64,000 nucleotides of DNA from Actinoplanes sp. SE50/110 (GTDB lineage Bacteria; Actinomycetota; Actinomycetes; Mycobacteriales; Micromonosporaceae): the NCBI RefSeq assembly GCF_900119315.1, contig NZ_LT827010.1, forward strand, positions 2,761,001 through 2,825,000, read 5' to 3'. Positions 52,792 to 61,482 of this stretch are shown here, piece by piece. The notes under the pieces were generated by a model that worked only from the letters and a program-made list of their open reading frames with translations, searched no databases and was not told the origin of the DNA. Position 1 is the first letter of the stretch; each line of letters opens with the position of its first letter. The position numbers and the translations under genes were made by a program.

Positions 52792-52931
52792 CACCGTGCT
52801 GCCCGGGCGCACCGTGCTGTCCTACTCATGGTGCTGCCCGGGCTCACCGTGCTGTCTCGCTCACGGTGCTGCCCAGGCTCACCGAGCCGTCCGGCTCACC
52901 GTGCTGCCTGGGCTCACCGTGCTGCCGGGCT
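52792..52931. repeat. ~18-bp tandem repeat (CACCGTGCTGCCCGGGCT family)
   Basis: About eight imperfect copies of CACCGTGCTGCCCGGGCT run from just after the MMPL stop. This is the first of three consecutive unlike arrays in the 426-bp gap between the converging MMPL and glcF genes. No gene is present in the gap. Confidence 0.8.
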
Positions 52932-52940
52932 TCCTTCCTC

Positions 52941-53045
52941 CCGCGCTTGTTTGCCGCGCGTCTGCCTCCGCGTGTCCGCGCTTGTTTGCCGCGCGTCTGC
53001 CTCCGCGTGCCCGCGCTTGTTCGCCGCGCGCCTGCCTTGGCGCGC
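52941..53045. repeat. 35-bp tandem repeat, three copies
   Basis: Copies start at 52941, 52976 and 53011 with CCGCGCTTGTTTGCCGCGCG; the first two are almost identical and the third has diverged. Second of three adjacent arrays. Confidence 0.88.
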
Positions 53046-53079
53046 CCGGCGCCTTTCGCGGTTCGGCCGTCGTGCTCTG

Positions 53080-53142
53080 CGGGCCGGGCCGGGCCCAGCC
53101 GGGCCCAGCCGAGCCGGGCCGAGCCGGGCCGGGCCGCGCTCT
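53080..53142. repeat. GGGCCGAGCC-type short repeats
   Basis: Repeated 5-10-bp units (GGGCC, GGGCCCAGCC, GAGCCGGGCC) form a pure GC tract. Third of three adjacent arrays, 57 bp from the glcF stop. It may fold strongly in RNA, but no discrete terminator is evident. Confidence 0.7.
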
Positions 53143-53198
53143 GGGGCTGCGGTCGGGCTCCGGCTCTGCGGGCCGGGCTTCGGCTGTCGGGCCGGGTG

Positions 53199-54575
53199 TC
53201 AGTGGTCGGTCAGGGCGGCGGCTCCCAGATTTCGCAGAGAGGCGTCGAGGACCTGGGCGGTGTGCGCCAGCGCGATCCTGCCGCCGCGCCGGCGGACCGC
53301 GGCCGCGACCTGCATCAGGCAGCCCGGGTTCGCGGTGACCAGCAGCGCCGCGCCGGTGTCGAGGACCGCGGCGGCCTTGCGGTCGCCCAGTTCGGCGGCC
53401 GGCTCCGGGTTCAGCACGTTCCAGACGCCGGCCGAGCCGCAGCAGATCTCCGGGTCGGCGATCTCTCGCAGCTCCAGACCCGGAATGCCGCGCAGCAGGG
53501 CCCGCGGCTGCGCCCGGACGCCCTGCGCGTGCCCGAGATGGCAGGCGTCGTGATAGGCCACCGTCAGCGGCAACGGATGTCGCGGAGCGACCGGCCCCAG
53601 CTCGGCGAGCAGCTCGGCAAGATCCCGCACCTTGGCCGCGAACGCCGCGGCCCGAGCCGCGTACGCCGGATCCTCGGCCAGCAACTCGCCGTACTCCTTC
53701 AGCGATGACCCGCACCCCGCGGCGTTCACCACGAAGAAGTCCATCCCGCACCGCTCGAACGTGTCGATCAGCCGCCGGGCGAACCCCTCCGCCTCCGCCC
53801 GCCGCCCGTTGTGCACGCTCAGCGCCCCGCAACAGCCCTGCGCGGCCGGGATCAGCACGTCGCAGCCCTCGGCCGCGAGGATCCGGACGGTCGCGGAGTT
53901 CACCTCCGGGAAGAATGCCGACTGGACACAACCGGTCAGCATCCCGACCACCGCCCGGCGCTGCCCGCGCGCCGCCACCCGGCGCGGCGGCCGCGGCACC
54001 CGGCGAACGCCCGGCGCCAGCGATTCCAGCGTGGCCAGGGTCGGTGCGAAGCGGTCCAGCAGGCCGCTACGGGTGACGAGACGCTGAAGGCCCGATGTCC
54101 GGTACGCCCACAACGGCCCCCGCAACAGTCGCAGCCGCCGTGGATAGGGGAACACCGCGAAGATCGCCGCGCGCAACGCCCGATCCCGTGCCGGGCGCGG
54201 GTGCCGCCGCTCGACCTGGGCCCGGGTGTCCTCGATCAGCCGGTCGTAGCGAACCCCGGACGGGCACGCGGTCACGCAGGCCATGCAGCCCAGACAACTG
54301 TCGAAGTGGCCGACCATCGACTCGCTGAGCGGCTCACCCTCCAGGCCCTGGGCGATCAGGTGGATCCGCCCGCGCGGCGAGTCCATCTCCTCGCCCCAGA
54401 GCACGTAGGTGGGGCAGGTGGTCAGGCAGAAGCCGCAGTGCACACAGTCGGACACGAGGTCGGCGCGCGGCGGGTGCAGCTCGTCGAAGGCCCCACCGCT
54501 GCTCCCGGTCTCGGCCGCGCGCAGCGCGTCGGGCGGCACCGCCCCGGTGCCGTGGGTAGCGTCCACGTCCGCCAT
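53199..54575 (-). CDS. glcF: Glycolate oxidase iron-sulfur subunit GlcF
   Basis: A 458-residue protein with two N-terminal [4Fe-4S] ferredoxin motifs (CVHCGFCLTTCPTY and CLGCMACVTACPSG, about residues 44-110). Two CCG domains follow: GCVQ...GCCGALSVHNGRRA in the first and YHDACHLGH...EICCGSAG in the second. It passes electrons from the flavin subunits GlcD/GlcE toward the respiratory chain during oxidation of glycolate to glyoxylate. ATG at 54575. It is last in the glcD-glcE-glcF order, separated from glcE by a 210-bp repeat-filled gap. Confidence 0.9.
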   Translation of the reverse strand: MADVDATHGTGAVPPDALRAAETGSSGGAFDELHPPRADLVSDCVHCGFCLTTCPTYVLWGEEMDSPRGRIHLIAQGLEGEPLSESMVGHFDSCLGCMACVTACPSGVRYDRLIEDTRAQVERRHPRPARDRALRAAIFAVFPYPRRLRLLRGPLWAYRTSGLQRLVTRSGLLDRFAPTLATLESLAPGVRRVPRPPRRVAARGQRRAVVGMLTGCVQSAFFPEVNSATVRILAAEGCDVLIPAAQGCCGALSVHNGRRAEAEGFARRLIDTFERCGMDFFVVNAAGCGSSLKEYGELLAEDPAYAARAAAFAAKVRDLAELLAELGPVAPRHPLPLTVAYHDACHLGHAQGVRAQPRALLRGIPGLELREIADPEICCGSAGVWNVLNPEPAAELGDRKAAAVLDTGAALLVTANPGCLMQVAAAVRRRGGRIALAHTAQVLDASLRNLGAAALTDH

Positions 54576-54639
54576 CAGCCGCCTCCCTCACTCACGCCCC
54601 GCCACCTCCACGACCACCGGCCCGCCGACTGCCCCGTCC

Positions 54640-54770
54640 GCCCGCCGCCGCCGTCCGCCGCTGTCCGCCCGCCGCCGCTGTCCGCCCGCCGCCGCTGTCC
54701 GCCCGCCGCCGTCCGCCGCCGCCCGCCGCCTGCCGCTGTCCGCCCGCCGTCCGCCCGCCGCTTCGCCGTC
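54640..54770. repeat. GC-rich 15-18-bp repeats between glcE and glcF
   Basis: Imperfect copies of CCGCCGCTGTCCGCCCG occupy most of the gap between glcE and glcF. They interrupt an otherwise tight operon and may affect expression of glcF. Confidence 0.8.
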
Positions 54771-54784
54771 CTCTGCGACTGACA

Positions 54785-55963
54785 TCAGATGCCGCCGACG
54801 AAGCGGCCCGGGGCGAACCGGTGGCCCGGGTCGAACTGGTCCTTGACCCGGCGCATCAGGGCCAGGCCGGGAACCGGGCCCCACATGTCGAGGGTCTCCC
54901 GCACCCCGGCCGGCGCGGTCAGCACCACGGTGTGCCCGCCGGCCCGGACCGCCGCCGCCCGGAGCAGCTCGACCGCCCGCCCGGCCTCGACCGCGCCGTC
55001 CGGGGCGGTCGCCGGATCGGCCGGCAGGCCCGCGTAGAGCACCCCGGCGCCGGCCGACCCGCGGACCGTCGCGCCGGCCCCGACCGCGGTCGCCACCAGC
55101 GCCGGCACCTGGGACAGCGCGCCGGTCAGCTTGAGCCCGACGCCGCCGGGCGGCCAGGGCGGCACGTCCCACCACTCCGGTGCCTCGGCGGACACCTTCC
55201 CGCCGAGCAGGGCCGCGACCGCGGCGGCGCGCTCCCGAACCCCGGCGGCGGTGCCTTCGAGCAGCACGGCGAGTTCGGGTTCGGCGCCGGGGGCGGCGTT
55301 CACCTCGCAGGCGCTGGCCGCGAACTGGCCGGCCAGGACCTTGGCGGCGTGCCCGGGGGGAGCGCTCACCCGTACGAAAGCATGTGAACCCGGCACCGGA
55401 TGCAACCGGAAGACGCACTCGGTGATCAGCCCGAGGGTGCCGAAGGCGCCGGTGTAGAGCTTGCCCAGGTCGTAACCCGCGACATTCTTGACCACCCGGC
55501 CGCCGGCCCTGGTGACGGTCCCGTCCGGACGCACCGCGGTGATCCCGATCAGCAGGTCGCGGGCGGTGCCGTAGCGCAGCCGCCGCGGCCCGGAGGCGTT
55601 CGCCGCGACCGTGCCGCCGGCCGTCGCCGCGGGCGGCGCGTCGAGCGCCAGCTGCTGCCCGGGCAGCCGGTGCAGATCGCCCATCGGCGTGCCGGCGCGG
55701 ACCACGGTGATCAGATCCCCGGCAGCGTGCTCGACCACCCCGGCCAGCCGCCGCGTGTCGATGATGAGGTCCAGCTCGCGGGGCGGCGGACCCCAGTCGA
55801 GTTTCGTGCCGCCGCCGCGGATCACCACGCTCAGGCCGCGGGCCGCGGTGATCAGCGCGGCCGCCTCCGCGGTGTCCCGGGGCGCGGCGACGAGCCGGGC
55901 CGGCACCCCGGAGACCAGGTCGGTGTCCCCGGCCGGTGCGGTCAGCTCGTCCAGCGCGGCCAT
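54785..55963 (-). CDS. glcE: Glycolate oxidase FAD-binding subunit GlcE
   Basis: A 392-residue FAD_binding_4 protein: VVIRGGGTKLDWG (PP-loop), AGTPMGDLHRLPGQQLALDAPPAATAGGTVAANASGPRRLRYGTARDLLIG, and GRVVKNVAGYDLGKLYTGAFGTLGLITE, the typical GlcE sequence. It is shorter than GlcD, as in the family, and ends QFDPGHRFAPGRFVGGI. ATG at 55963 shares a base with the glcD stop (TGATG), so translation is coupled. It acts with GlcD and GlcF. Confidence 0.9.
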   Translation of the reverse strand: MAALDELTAPAGDTDLVSGVPARLVAAPRDTAEAAALITAARGLSVVIRGGGTKLDWGPPPRELDLIIDTRRLAGVVEHAAGDLITVVRAGTPMGDLHRLPGQQLALDAPPAATAGGTVAANASGPRRLRYGTARDLLIGITAVRPDGTVTRAGGRVVKNVAGYDLGKLYTGAFGTLGLITECVFRLHPVPGSHAFVRVSAPPGHAAKVLAGQFAASACEVNAAPGAEPELAVLLEGTAAGVRERAAAVAALLGGKVSAEAPEWWDVPPWPPGGVGLKLTGALSQVPALVATAVGAGATVRGSAGAGVLYAGLPADPATAPDGAVEAGRAVELLRAAAVRAGGHTVVLTAPAGVRETLDMWGPVPGLALMRRVKDQFDPGHRFAPGRFVGGI

Positions 55964-57423
55964 CAGAAGATCTCCGCGACGCCGGCGGTGTGCAGCGGGT
56001 GGGCGCCCGACCGGCGGCCGGGGCGTTCCCCGCACAGCCGCGGGGTGGGGAAGACCTTGCCCGGATTGGCGATCCCGTCCGGGTCGAATGCGCACCGCAG
56101 CAGCTGCATGGTCTCCAGGTCGGCGTCGCTGAACATGCGCGGCATGTACCGTGCCTTGTCCACCCCGACCCCGTGCTCCCCGGTGATCGAGCCGCCGTGC
56201 TCGATGCACAGGTCGAGGATCGCCCCGGACACCGTCTCGGCGCGCTCGGCCTGCCCCGGTATCTGCGCGTCGAACAGCACCAGCGGATGCAGGTTCCCGT
56301 CGCCGGCGTGGAACACGTTCGCCACCCGCACCCCGTGCTCGGCCGCGACCTCGCCGATGCGCCGCAGCACCACCGGCAGCGACATCCGCGGGATCACCCC
56401 GTCCTGCACGATGTAGTCGGGGCTGATCCGGCCGACCGCGGCGAACGCCGACTTGCGCCCGCGCCAGATCAGCGCCCGCTCCTGGTCGTCCGCCGCGATC
56501 CTGGTCTCGAACGCGCCGTTGCTCTCGCAGAGCGCGCTCACCTCGTCGAACTGCGCTGCGACCTCGGCCGCCGGCCCGTCCAGCTCGACGATCAGCACCG
56601 CGCCCGCGCCGGCCGGATAGGAGCACTGCACGGCCGCCTCGGCGGCCGCGATGGCCAACTCGTCCATCATCTCGATCGCCGCGGGGAGCACGCCGGCCGC
56701 GATGATCGCCGAGGTGGCGGCCCCGGCCTGGTCGGTGGAGCCGAATCCGGCCAGCAGGGTGCGGACCGTCTCGGGCAGCCGGGTCAGCCGCACGGTGACC
56801 TCGGTCGCCACCCCGAGCGTGCCCTCCGACCCGACGAACGCGCCGAGCAGGTCGTAGCCCGGTGTGTCGGGCGCCGGGCCGCCCAGCCGGACCCGCTCGC
56901 CGTCCGGGGTGACGACCTCCAGCCCGGTGACGTGGTTGGTGGTGAAGCCGTATTTCAGGCAGTGGGCGCCACCGGAATTCTCCGCGACGTTGCCGCCGAT
57001 CGAGCAGATCTGCTGGCTGGACGGGTCGGGCGCGTAGTAGTAGCCGTGTGGGGCGGCTGCCCTGGTCACCTGCAGGTTGATCACCCCGGGCTCGACCACC
57101 GCCCGCTCGTCCTCCGGCCGGACCTCGACGATCCGGCGCAGTTGGGAGGTCACGATCAGCACCCCGTCGGCGTGTGGGAGCGCACCCCCGGACAGCCCGG
57201 TGCCCGACCCGCGGGCCACGAACGGTGTCCCGGTGTCGGCACATGCCCGGACCACCGCGGCCACCTGCGCCGCGGTCCGCGGCAGCGCCACCAGAGCCGG
57301 GATGACCTTGTAGTGCGCCAGCCCGTCGCACTCGTAGGTCCGCAGCTCCTGCCGGTCGGTCAGGACCCGGTCGGCGCCCAGCTCAGCGCGCAGCCGAGCC
57401 GCCAATGCATCGATGTCGGTCAT
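55963..57423 (-). CDS. glcD: Glycolate oxidase subunit GlcD (FAD-linked oxidase)
   Basis: A 486-residue flavoenzyme. It has FAD_binding_4 domain text FVARGSGTGLSGGALPHADG, VVEPGVINLQVTRAAAPHGYYYAPDPSSQQICSIGGNVAENSGGAHCLKYG, and SEGTLGVATEVTVRL. The FAD-oxidase C-terminal domain has NVFHAGDGNLHPLVLFD and the closing motif HGGSITGEHGVGVDKARYM. It oxidises glycolate or D-lactate-type 2-hydroxyacids. The operon glcDEF implies glycolate, but a D-lactate dehydrogenase complex is possible. ATG at 57423; promoter in the 174-bp gap that also holds DnaA-box-like sequences. Confidence 0.9.
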   Translation of the reverse strand: MTDIDALAARLRAELGADRVLTDRQELRTYECDGLAHYKVIPALVALPRTAAQVAAVVRACADTGTPFVARGSGTGLSGGALPHADGVLIVTSQLRRIVEVRPEDERAVVEPGVINLQVTRAAAPHGYYYAPDPSSQQICSIGGNVAENSGGAHCLKYGFTTNHVTGLEVVTPDGERVRLGGPAPDTPGYDLLGAFVGSEGTLGVATEVTVRLTRLPETVRTLLAGFGSTDQAGAATSAIIAAGVLPAAIEMMDELAIAAAEAAVQCSYPAGAGAVLIVELDGPAAEVAAQFDEVSALCESNGAFETRIAADDQERALIWRGRKSAFAAVGRISPDYIVQDGVIPRMSLPVVLRRIGEVAAEHGVRVANVFHAGDGNLHPLVLFDAQIPGQAERAETVSGAILDLCIEHGGSITGEHGVGVDKARYMPRMFSDADLETMQLLRCAFDPDGIANPGKVFPTPRLCGERPGRRSGAHPLHTAGVAEIF

Positions 57424-57549
57424 CCCCAGGCCTCCTCGCTGACGCCTACCGCAACGCTAGCGGTGATCGACGCCGAACGCGACGGGCGACCGCCGGCCTG
57501 TGGAAAACCCCGGACCGAGGGTGGGCGGTGGCTCACGCCGTGTCGAACC

Positions 57550-57558
57550 TGTGGACAA
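57550..57558. promoter_or_regulatory. DnaA-box match
   Basis: TGTGGACAA (reverse complement TTGTCCACA, the form favoured in high-GC actinomycetes) lies in the gap between glcD and the divergent lipoprotein gene. A near match, TGTGGAAAA, is at 57499-57507. A single exact box is not an origin. It could titrate DnaA or regulate one of the flanking genes, or be chance. Confidence 0.35.
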
Positions 57559-57597
57559 CCTTTTCGCCGGGCGGCCGGAGTCTGCCAAGATGGCCCG

Positions 57598-58296
57598 ATG
57601 CTCGTGACCGCCAGACCGTTCCGGGTCGCTGTCGCCGCTGCTCTCGCGCTGGTCGCGGTGGCCGGCTGCAGCAGTTCGGACGACGACAAGCCGGACTCCG
57701 GCCGGATCGACGTGACCACCATGCGGGGCGCGTTCCTGCAGGCCGCCGAGATCGGTCCGACCTGGACCGCGCCGGAGACCGACGCCAGCGCCGGGACGCC
57801 GTCGCTGGTGAGCTTCTGCGGCGGGACCAGCACCCCGCCGGCGCTGCCGCCCGGGGCCGACCCGGTGTCGTCGTCCTTCGCCGACGAGGGGGAGCAGGGG
57901 GCGCAGACGCTGGAGCAGCTCGCCCTGGTCTACCCGGACACGACGGCGGCGCAGGCCGGGCAGGCGCTGCTGCGCGCGGTGGCCGACGGCTGCCCGCCGA
58001 CGGCGTCCGTGCCGGCGACGGTGACCTCGGACAAGTCGGAGCCGGCCTACACCGAGACGGTTGAGGTGCGCCCGCTCGACGAGGGCGGCTGGAGCGGGTT
58101 TGTCCTGGTCCGGCACAAGAAGTACGAGGCGTCCCACCCCGGTGCCGCGGACACCGCGGTGGCCGTGCTGACCACGCGCAACGTGGTGCTGGTGGACACC
58201 TACGCGATCTATCAGCTGGACAAGTCGGAGGCCGCCGCCGGCTTCGAGAGCGACTGGAAAAGGCTGGTCGGCTCGGTCGTCCAGCGCGTGGGATAG
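57598..58296 (+). CDS. Secreted lipoprotein, PknH-sensor-like
   Basis: A 232-residue lipoprotein with signal peptide MLVTARPFRVAVAAALALVAVAG and Cys24 followed by SSSDDDKPDSG. The mature part (SFADEGEQGAQTLEQLALVYPD, then DGCPPTASVPATVTSDKSEPAYTETVEVRPL) alternates helix and strand with two cysteines, resembling the extracellular sensor domains of mycobacterial lipoproteins and PknH. No enzyme motif. ATG at 57598 (ATGCTCGTGACC) is the only start that gives a signal peptide. Divergent from glcD. Confidence 0.7.
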   Translation: MLVTARPFRVAVAAALALVAVAGCSSSDDDKPDSGRIDVTTMRGAFLQAAEIGPTWTAPETDASAGTPSLVSFCGGTSTPPALPPGADPVSSSFADEGEQGAQTLEQLALVYPDTTAAQAGQALLRAVADGCPPTASVPATVTSDKSEPAYTETVEVRPLDEGGWSGFVLVRHKKYEASHPGAADTAVAVLTTRNVVLVDTYAIYQLDKSEAAAGFESDWKRLVGSVVQRVG

Positions 58297-58587
58297 ACAG
58301 CCGGACGCGGTTGGTCTAATGTTCGCGGTGCGCCGTTGCGAGTTCTTCCCCCGTGGAATTCGCAGCGGCGCCCTTTTTGTTTCCGGGGCTTCTGCCGGCC
58401 CAACGGCAATTTCATCCCTCCCGTTGCTCGGTTCTGCGCGAAGAGAGCGCGATCTGAGCACGCGACTCCGTACCGCTGTGGAAAAGTCCACGGAACGTTA
58501 ACTATTCGCCGCAACCGCGCTTAGCCTTACGAATCCCGGGGCACGATGGCGTGCAGCCGAGGATTCTTAGGCGGAGGTGGCTGCGGC
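58297..58587. promoter_or_regulatory. Leader region of the pyruvate phosphate dikinase gene
   Basis: No gene seen. The stretch contains GTGGA/TCCAC halves separated by four bases (about 58479-58492) and an AT-rich segment ending ACGTTAACTATTCGCC near 58500 that could hold the promoter. GCGGAGG before ATG 58588 is the ribosome site. Confidence 0.4.
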
Positions 58588-61266
58588 ATGAAGTTCGTCT
58601 ACGACTTCCACGAGGGCAACAAGGACCTCAAAGACCTGCTGGGTGGCAAGGGCGCCAATCTCGCGGAGATGACGAACCTCGGCCTCCCGGTCCCGCCCGG
58701 ATTCACCATCACCACCGAGGCGTGTCAGGAATACCTGCGCGCCGGTACGCATGTCGACGGGCTGGCCGGGGAGATCGACACGCACCTGGCGACGCTGGAG
58801 CAGGCGATGGGCCGCCGGCTCGGCGACCCGGCCGATCCGCTGCTGGTCTCGGTCCGGTCCGGCGCCAAGTTCTCGATGCCCGGGATGATGGAGACCGTCC
58901 TCAACGTCGGTCTCAACGATGAGTCGGTGGCCGGGCTGTCCCGGCAGGCCGGTGGCAACGACCGGTTCGCCTGGGACTCGTACCGCCGCCTGATCCAGAT
59001 GTTCGGCAAGACGGTGTGCGACGTGCCCGGGGCGGAGTTCGAGGACGCTCTGCACCAGGCGAAGGTGGCCAAGGGTGTCAAGGACGACGTGCAGCTCGAC
59101 GCCGAGGATCTGCGGGCGCTGGTCACGGCGTACAAGAAAGTGTTCGTGAAACACACCGGGCACGAGTTCCCGCAGGATCCGCGCGAGCAGCTCGACCTGG
59201 CTGTCGAGGCGGTCTTCCGGTCGTGGAACGCCGACCGCGCGGTGCTCTACCGGCGACAGGAGCGGATCCCGGCCGACCTGGGCACCGCGGTCAACGTGGT
59301 GGCGATGGTCTTCGGCAACCTGGGCGACGACTCCGGCACCGGCGTCGCGTTCACCCGCAACCCGGCCAGCGGCGAGCAGGGCATCTACGGCGACTACCTG
59401 GCCAACGCGCAGGGCGAGGACGTGGTCGCCGGAATCCGCAACACGCTGCCGCTCGCCGAGCTGGAGAACCTCGACAAGCGCAGCTACGACGAACTGTTGC
59501 GGATCATGGCCATCCTCGAGGGCCACTACCGCGACCTCTGCGACATCGAGTTCACCATCGAACGCGGCAAACTGTGGATGCTGCAGACCCGGGTCGGCAA
59601 ACGGACCGCGGCCGCCGCGTTCACCATCGCCGCACAACTCGTCGACGAGGGCGTGATCGACCTCGACGAGGCGCTCACCCGCGTCACCGGCAGCCAGCTC
59701 GGCCAGCTGATGTTCCCGCGCTTCGACCTTTCCGGATCGCCGGAATCGGTCACCCGCGGCGTCGGCGCATCCCCGGGCGCGGCCGCCGGCGAGGTGGTTT
59801 TCACCTCCGCGCACGCGGTCGCCGCCGCCGCCGAAGGAAAATCAGTCATTTTGGTACGTCGTGAGACGAACCCGGACGACCTGCCGGGCATGATCGCGGC
59901 CAAGGGCATCCTCACCAGTCGGGGCGGCAAAACCTCGCACGCCGCCGTGGTCGCCCGCGGCATGGGCAAGACCTGTGTCTGCGGTGCCGACGAGATCGAG
60001 GTCGGACGCGACACCGTCACCATCGGCGCGCACACCATCCGCGAAGGCGACGTCGTCTCGATCGACGGCACGACCGGCCGCGTCTACCTCGGCGAGGTGC
60101 CGGTGCGCCCGAGCGAGGTCGTGCAGTACTTCGAGGGCGACCTGGACCCGACGCAGGCCAACGACCCGCTGGTCGCCGCCGTGCACCGGATCATCACGCA
60201 TGCCGATCAGAAACGGCGGTTGTCCGTGCGGACCAACGCCGACACGGGCACCGACGCGGCCCGGGCCCGCCGGTTCGGAGCCCAGGGGATCGGCCTGTGC
60301 CGGACCGAGCACATGTTCCTCGGCGACCGCCGGGAGCTCGTCGAACGCCTCATCCTCGCCCGCACCGACACCGACCGGACCGACGCGCTGGCCGCCCTGC
60401 AGCCGCTGCAGCGAGCCGACTTCCTGCAGATCCTGCGCGAGATGAACGGGCTGCCGGTGACCATCCGGCTGATCGACCCGCCGCTGCACGAGTTCCTGCC
60501 GTCCCTGGAGGAGCTCGCGGTCAAGGTGGCGGTCGCGCACGAGCAGGGCCAGCGGCTCGAACACGACGAAAAGATGCTGGCCGCGGTCCGCAAAATGCAC
60601 GAGCAGAACCCGATGCTCGGGCTCCGCGGCGTACGACTGGGCCTGGTCATTCCCGGTCTTTTCGCGATGCAGGTGCGGGCCATCGCGGAAGCCGCGGTGG
60701 CGCTCGCGGCCGAGGGCGGCAACCCGCGCCCGGAGATCATGGTGCCGCTGGTCGGCGCGGTACAGGAACTGGAAACGGTCCGCGCCGAAGCCGAGAAGAT
60801 CATCGCCGAGGTGATCGGCGACTCCGGCGTCACGGTGCTGATCGGCACGATGATCGAGGTGCCGCGGGCGGCGCTGACCGCCGGGCAGATCGCCGAAGCG
60901 GCCGAATTCTTCTCCTTCGGTACCAACGACCTGACCCAGATGGGCTGGGGCTTCTCCCGCGACGACGTGGAAGGGGCGTTCTTCTGGCGCTACCTGGAAC
61001 TCGGCATCTTCGGGATCAGCCCCTTCGAGTCGATCGACACCGAGGGCGTGGGGCGGCTCGTGCGGATCGCCGCGGAAGAGGGGCGGGCCGCCCGGCCGGG
61101 ACTCAAGCTCGGCGTGTGCGGGGAGCATGGCGGGGACCCGGATTCGGTGCACTTCTTCCATGAGGTCGGGCTCGACTATGTGTCGTGCTCGCCGTTCCGG
61201 GTGCCGATCGCGCGGCTTGAAGCCGGGCGGGCGGCGGTCGAGTCCGAAGGATCCGACCACCGGTAG
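58588..61266 (+). CDS. ppdK: Pyruvate, phosphate dikinase
   Basis: An 892-residue enzyme interconverting pyruvate, ATP and phosphate with PEP, AMP and pyrophosphate. The N-terminal ATP-grasp domain starts FVYDFHEGNKDLKDLLGGKGANLAEM. The phosphohistidine domain has the catalytic His in GGKTSHAAVVARGMGKTCVCG (about residue 455). The TIM-barrel PEP domain contains CRTEHMFLG, FGTNDLTQMGWGFSRDD, and the C-terminal CGEHGGDPDSVHFFHEVGLDYVSCSPFRVPIARLE with the catalytic Cys. Length is standard. ATG at 58588 (MKFVYDF) has GCGGAGG upstream. It stands alone between a lipoprotein gene and two terminator hairpins. Likely role is the PEP-pyruvate node, gluconeogenic or glycolytic. Confidence 0.96.
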   Translation: MKFVYDFHEGNKDLKDLLGGKGANLAEMTNLGLPVPPGFTITTEACQEYLRAGTHVDGLAGEIDTHLATLEQAMGRRLGDPADPLLVSVRSGAKFSMPGMMETVLNVGLNDESVAGLSRQAGGNDRFAWDSYRRLIQMFGKTVCDVPGAEFEDALHQAKVAKGVKDDVQLDAEDLRALVTAYKKVFVKHTGHEFPQDPREQLDLAVEAVFRSWNADRAVLYRRQERIPADLGTAVNVVAMVFGNLGDDSGTGVAFTRNPASGEQGIYGDYLANAQGEDVVAGIRNTLPLAELENLDKRSYDELLRIMAILEGHYRDLCDIEFTIERGKLWMLQTRVGKRTAAAAFTIAAQLVDEGVIDLDEALTRVTGSQLGQLMFPRFDLSGSPESVTRGVGASPGAAAGEVVFTSAHAVAAAAEGKSVILVRRETNPDDLPGMIAAKGILTSRGGKTSHAAVVARGMGKTCVCGADEIEVGRDTVTIGAHTIREGDVVSIDGTTGRVYLGEVPVRPSEVVQYFEGDLDPTQANDPLVAAVHRIITHADQKRRLSVRTNADTGTDAARARRFGAQGIGLCRTEHMFLGDRRELVERLILARTDTDRTDALAALQPLQRADFLQILREMNGLPVTIRLIDPPLHEFLPSLEELAVKVAVAHEQGQRLEHDEKMLAAVRKMHEQNPMLGLRGVRLGLVIPGLFAMQVRAIAEAAVALAAEGGNPRPEIMVPLVGAVQELETVRAEAEKIIAEVIGDSGVTVLIGTMIEVPRAALTAGQIAEAAEFFSFGTNDLTQMGWGFSRDDVEGAFFWRYLELGIFGISPFESIDTEGVGRLVRIAAEEGRAARPGLKLGVCGEHGGDPDSVHFFHEVGLDYVSCSPFRVPIARLEAGRAAVESEGSDHR

Positions 61267-61294
61267 ACCGGCATCACCAGCTGGCGGCGGTGGG

Positions 61295-61315
61295 CGTGCG
61301 GCGGTTCGCCGCACG
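61295..61315 (+). terminator. First hairpin after ppdK
   Basis: CGTGCGGCG (61295-61303) pairs exactly with CGCCGCACG (61307-61315) around a three-base loop, 28 bp after the stop. No T-run. Confidence 0.7.
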
Positions 61316-61328
61316 ACCGCCGGCCGTC

Positions 61329-61372
61329 CGGGCGGCCCCGTGACCACTACGCGGCGGAAACGGGGCCGCCCG
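61329..61372 (+). terminator. Second, larger hairpin after ppdK
   Basis: CGGGCGGCCCCGT (61329-61341) pairs exactly with ACGGGGCCGCCCG (61360-61372) across an 18-base loop, followed by CTTTACCC. Tandem hairpins suggest strong termination. Confidence 0.75.
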
Positions 61373-61482
61373 CTTTACCCTGTCGCGGTCTCGTCCGGGT
61401 ACGGCTGTCGATCCCCGGCGAAAATGTCGGGGGGTGGGTCTAGCGTCCCTGAGGACAGCTTCCTTCGGCAGAGGAGTCAGCG

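Noticed and set aside
57424..57597. Replication origin
   Set aside because: Only one exact and one imperfect DnaA box, no AT-rich unwinding region and no dnaA/dnaN genes nearby.
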